Assembly (NCBI GenBank): GCA_026394315.1
Contig: JAPKYM010000063.1
Span: 1-7,160 of the forward strand
DNA length: 7,160 nucleotides
Origin: Candidatus Bathyarchaeota archaeon
GTDB taxonomy: Archaea; Thermoproteota; Bathyarchaeia; 40CM-2-53-6; RBG-13-38-9
Direction of reading: 5' to 3'
Part shown: in pieces, positions 5,801-7,160 of the stretch
Layout of the letters: every line of letters begins with the position of its first letter
How positions within the stretch are numbered: position 1 is the stretch's first letter
Position numbers and translations under genes: made by a program
The notes under the pieces: generated by a model
What the model was told of the DNA's origin: nothing
What the model saw: only the letters and a program-made list of their open reading frames with translations
Databases searched by the model: none

Positions 5801-7063
5801 TCATTCAGTTCCTGTTAGACTTACGATCTTGTCGTTTCCTTCACGTTTTCTGGTTATGTACCTGTGAAGCTCCAGCTTCTGAAGGAGTCTGGTGATGGTG
5901 TAGGGTTCCAGGTTGAGCTCCTCTGCAAGCTGTTCTTGTCTTCTTGGTCCTGATTCTGAGAGGTTAAGCAGGAGTCTGATGGCTTGGAGTTTAAGGTCAC
6001 TCTGCTTGGGAAAGAGTTCTGAAAGCTCAAGATCCATGTCCTCAACCAGTCTCTGAGGTGTTACAGCCTCCTTTACGATCTCTTTTGTGATCGGCTCATG
6101 TGGAGTTGACTGGGCCTGCCAGTGTTCAAGTGTTGACGTGATATATTTGAGGTAGCGTCGGAAGATTCCTCGACTCATCTGGGCCAGCGTGATAAGCGCT
6201 TCTTCAGTGAAGGGTTGGGTGGTCTTGAAGCGTTTCATGTAGGCTTCAAGCATCTGCTGAGGGGTTAAGGGTTGAAGCTCAATCTTCTGCATCTTATCAA
6301 AGAAGAAGTGGTCGCGGAACATCTCCTTCTGGATTGCCAGGACAAGATTCGGCTTCGCACCAGTTCTATTGACGAGATAGTTCCATAGCCAGTAGATCTC
6401 ATCCAGATCTTTGGCCATTAATCGTCGGTCTGTCTTTGAGTAGTCTGGAGTGTCGATGAGGATGATCTTCTTCTTTCTGAGCATCTCAAGCCAGGCGGGC
6501 TGACGTAGCTTCTTGGAAATGGCTTTGCCCACCTTCTTCTCAGCCCAGTCAATATTCAGATCTCTGGGACGACCCTTCGGCAAGATGTTGGAGAGCCTAG
6601 GATAATCGGCTTCAACTTGCTTCATGAGCATTTCTGCGTATTCGATGCGAAAAGGATGGGCGATCTCATGTGTTCCGTCAAGGAGGCTTGTGAAGAGTTC
6701 AGACTGCCTCCTCCACTTGAACATAATAATGCCCGAATCATCTTCAGCCTTGTGATCAGTCTCTGCTTGTTTTGAGGGTTTGCGCTGTTCCTTTTTCCTT
6801 TCAATGAGTTTGGCGGTGAGTATAGCCAGCAGAGCGCTGCTCTTTCCAACTCCTTGAAGTCCAACAAGCCCGATTATCCCGCCCTGCATAATTTCCAGCT
6901 GGCGGAGGACTCGACTGACAGCATCAGGCCACACATACCCGTAAGAGATCCAGTTCACCCTGCGGCTTTCCGAGGAGAGTTGACTGGCCCACGAGTAGAC
7001 CTCCTCAAATGAGACGGTACTGGAGGATTCTACGTTTTCAGAGCTTTGAGCCAAATCCTGCAC
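5801..7063 (-). CDS. P-loop (AAA+-like) ATPase with C-terminal winged helix-turn-helix domain
   Basis: A 420-residue cytoplasmic protein of unrecognised family. After a Ser/Glu-rich N-terminus comes Walker A, GLVGLQGVGKSS (65-76), with K74. A charged insert rich in Lys/Glu follows (about 88-110). The Walker B strand is KKIILIDTPDYSK (198-210); the Asp is followed by Thr-Pro-Asp rather than the usual Glu. NLVLAIQKEMF (239-249) sits where a sensor-1 strand would, and SRGIFRRYLKYI (297-308) resembles a sensor-2 GxxRR helix. Residues 354-420 form a winged helix (EQLAEELN, recognition helix EPYTITRLLQKLELHRYI, wing TRKREGNDKIVSL). The layout recalls Orc1/Cdc6 and STAND-type regulators, suggesting an ATP-switched DNA-binding protein; this is inference. 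The GTG at 7063 is the only usable start before an in-frame stop at 7130-7132, and no ribosome site precedes it. The gene stands alone in this window. Confidence 0.8.
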   Translation of the reverse strand: MQDLAQSSENVESSSTVSFEEVYSWASQLSSESRRVNWISYGYVWPDAVSRVLRQLEIMQGGIIGLVGLQGVGKSSALLAILTAKLIERKKEQRKPSKQAETDHKAEDDSGIIMFKWRRQSELFTSLLDGTHEIAHPFRIEYAEMLMKQVEADYPRLSNILPKGRPRDLNIDWAEKKVGKAISKKLRQPAWLEMLRKKKIILIDTPDYSKTDRRLMAKDLDEIYWLWNYLVNRTGAKPNLVLAIQKEMFRDHFFFDKMQKIELQPLTPQQMLEAYMKRFKTTQPFTEEALITLAQMSRGIFRRYLKYITSTLEHWQAQSTPHEPITKEIVKEAVTPQRLVEDMDLELSELFPKQSDLKLQAIRLLLNLSESGPRRQEQLAEELNLEPYTITRLLQKLELHRYITRKREGNDKIVSLTGTE

Positions 7064-7083
7064 ATCATGACGTGTATGAGTTG

Positions 7084-7093
7084 CTAGATATGA
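7084..7093 (-). promoter_or_regulatory. Weak TATA-like box upstream of the ATPase-wHTH gene
   Basis: TCATATCTAG on the minus strand is centred about 25 bp upstream of the GTG at 7063, the right distance for a leaderless transcript. The match is poor. The only other things seen in 7064-7160 are a run of seven G (7094-7100) and a small GTGC-TTCA-GCAC hairpin near 7125-7136. Confidence 0.25.
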
Positions 7094-7160
7094 GGGGGGG
7101 AGTGCGTGTGAAACCGGTTCTGGAGTGCTTCAGCACGGGCTGAAAGCAGTACAGTCAATC

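Noticed and set aside
5478..5804. Minus-strand 108-codon frame whose ATG overlaps the ATPase stop as ATGA, like a coupled downstream gene
   Set aside because: The coupling geometry and an AGGAACTGA before it are tempting, but the translation is Pro/Ser/Lys/His-rich without hydrophobic core patterning, spans the oligo-A tracts, and lies antisense to a more protein-like frame.
7064..7160. Short plus-strand frame starting ATG at 7090 (17 codons)
   Set aside because: Too short, unrecognisable, and it lies over the likely promoter of the minus-strand ATPase gene.
1..7160. CRISPR array, insertion sequence, or toxin-antitoxin/defence cassette
   Set aside because: No regularly spaced direct repeats, no transposase-like frame with terminal inverted repeats, and no recognisable toxin or nuclease motif on either strand.

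Overview
The window looks archaeal, and I lean towards the Bathyarchaeia/Thermoproteota side. That lineage guess is inference from signal-peptide style and overall feel, not from a marker gene. The support for archaea is TATA-like boxes at archaeal spacing upstream of genes, no bacterial -35/-10 pairs, frequent GTG and TTG starts, at least one gene whose transcript would be leaderless, a Tat-type signal on the binding protein, and oligo-T tracts as the only terminator-like elements.

Left half (1-3796): a split branched-chain amino acid/amide (HAAT/Liv) ABC importer locus. A Tat-signal substrate-binding protein runs leftward out of the window (1-310, minus). Divergently, across a 93-bp promoter region, lies a compact rightward operon livH-livM-livG-livF (404-3796). 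It supplies two membrane permeases and two ATPases with short or overlapping junctions. The binding protein would capture ligand outside the cell, LivHM form the channel, and LivGF hydrolyse ATP. The actual substrate cannot be read from the sequence.

Middle (3854-5322): a small six-helix membrane protein of the PAP2-like type follows livF on the same strand. It converges on a minus-strand cyclase/kynurenine-formamidase-like metal hydrolase. The 122 bp between them hold a strong nested inverted repeat at 4541-4588.

Right (5323-7063): a 478-bp interval between the cyclase promoter and the 3' end of the next gene has no confident gene. It does contain a GC-rich cluster of hairpins, an 80-codon plus-strand open frame (5400-5642) with protein-like sequence but no good start codon, and two oligo-T tracts (5696-5720) placed like a plus-strand terminator. 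It is then followed by a 420-residue minus-strand P-loop (AAA+-like) ATPase fused to a C-terminal winged helix-turn-helix, with an unusual Walker B. The last 97 bases hold only the probable promoter region of that gene.

I found no CRISPR array, tRNA, rRNA, transposase, phage gene or recognisable defence system. The most unusual items are the ATPase-wHTH protein and the unexplained structured interval downstream of it.
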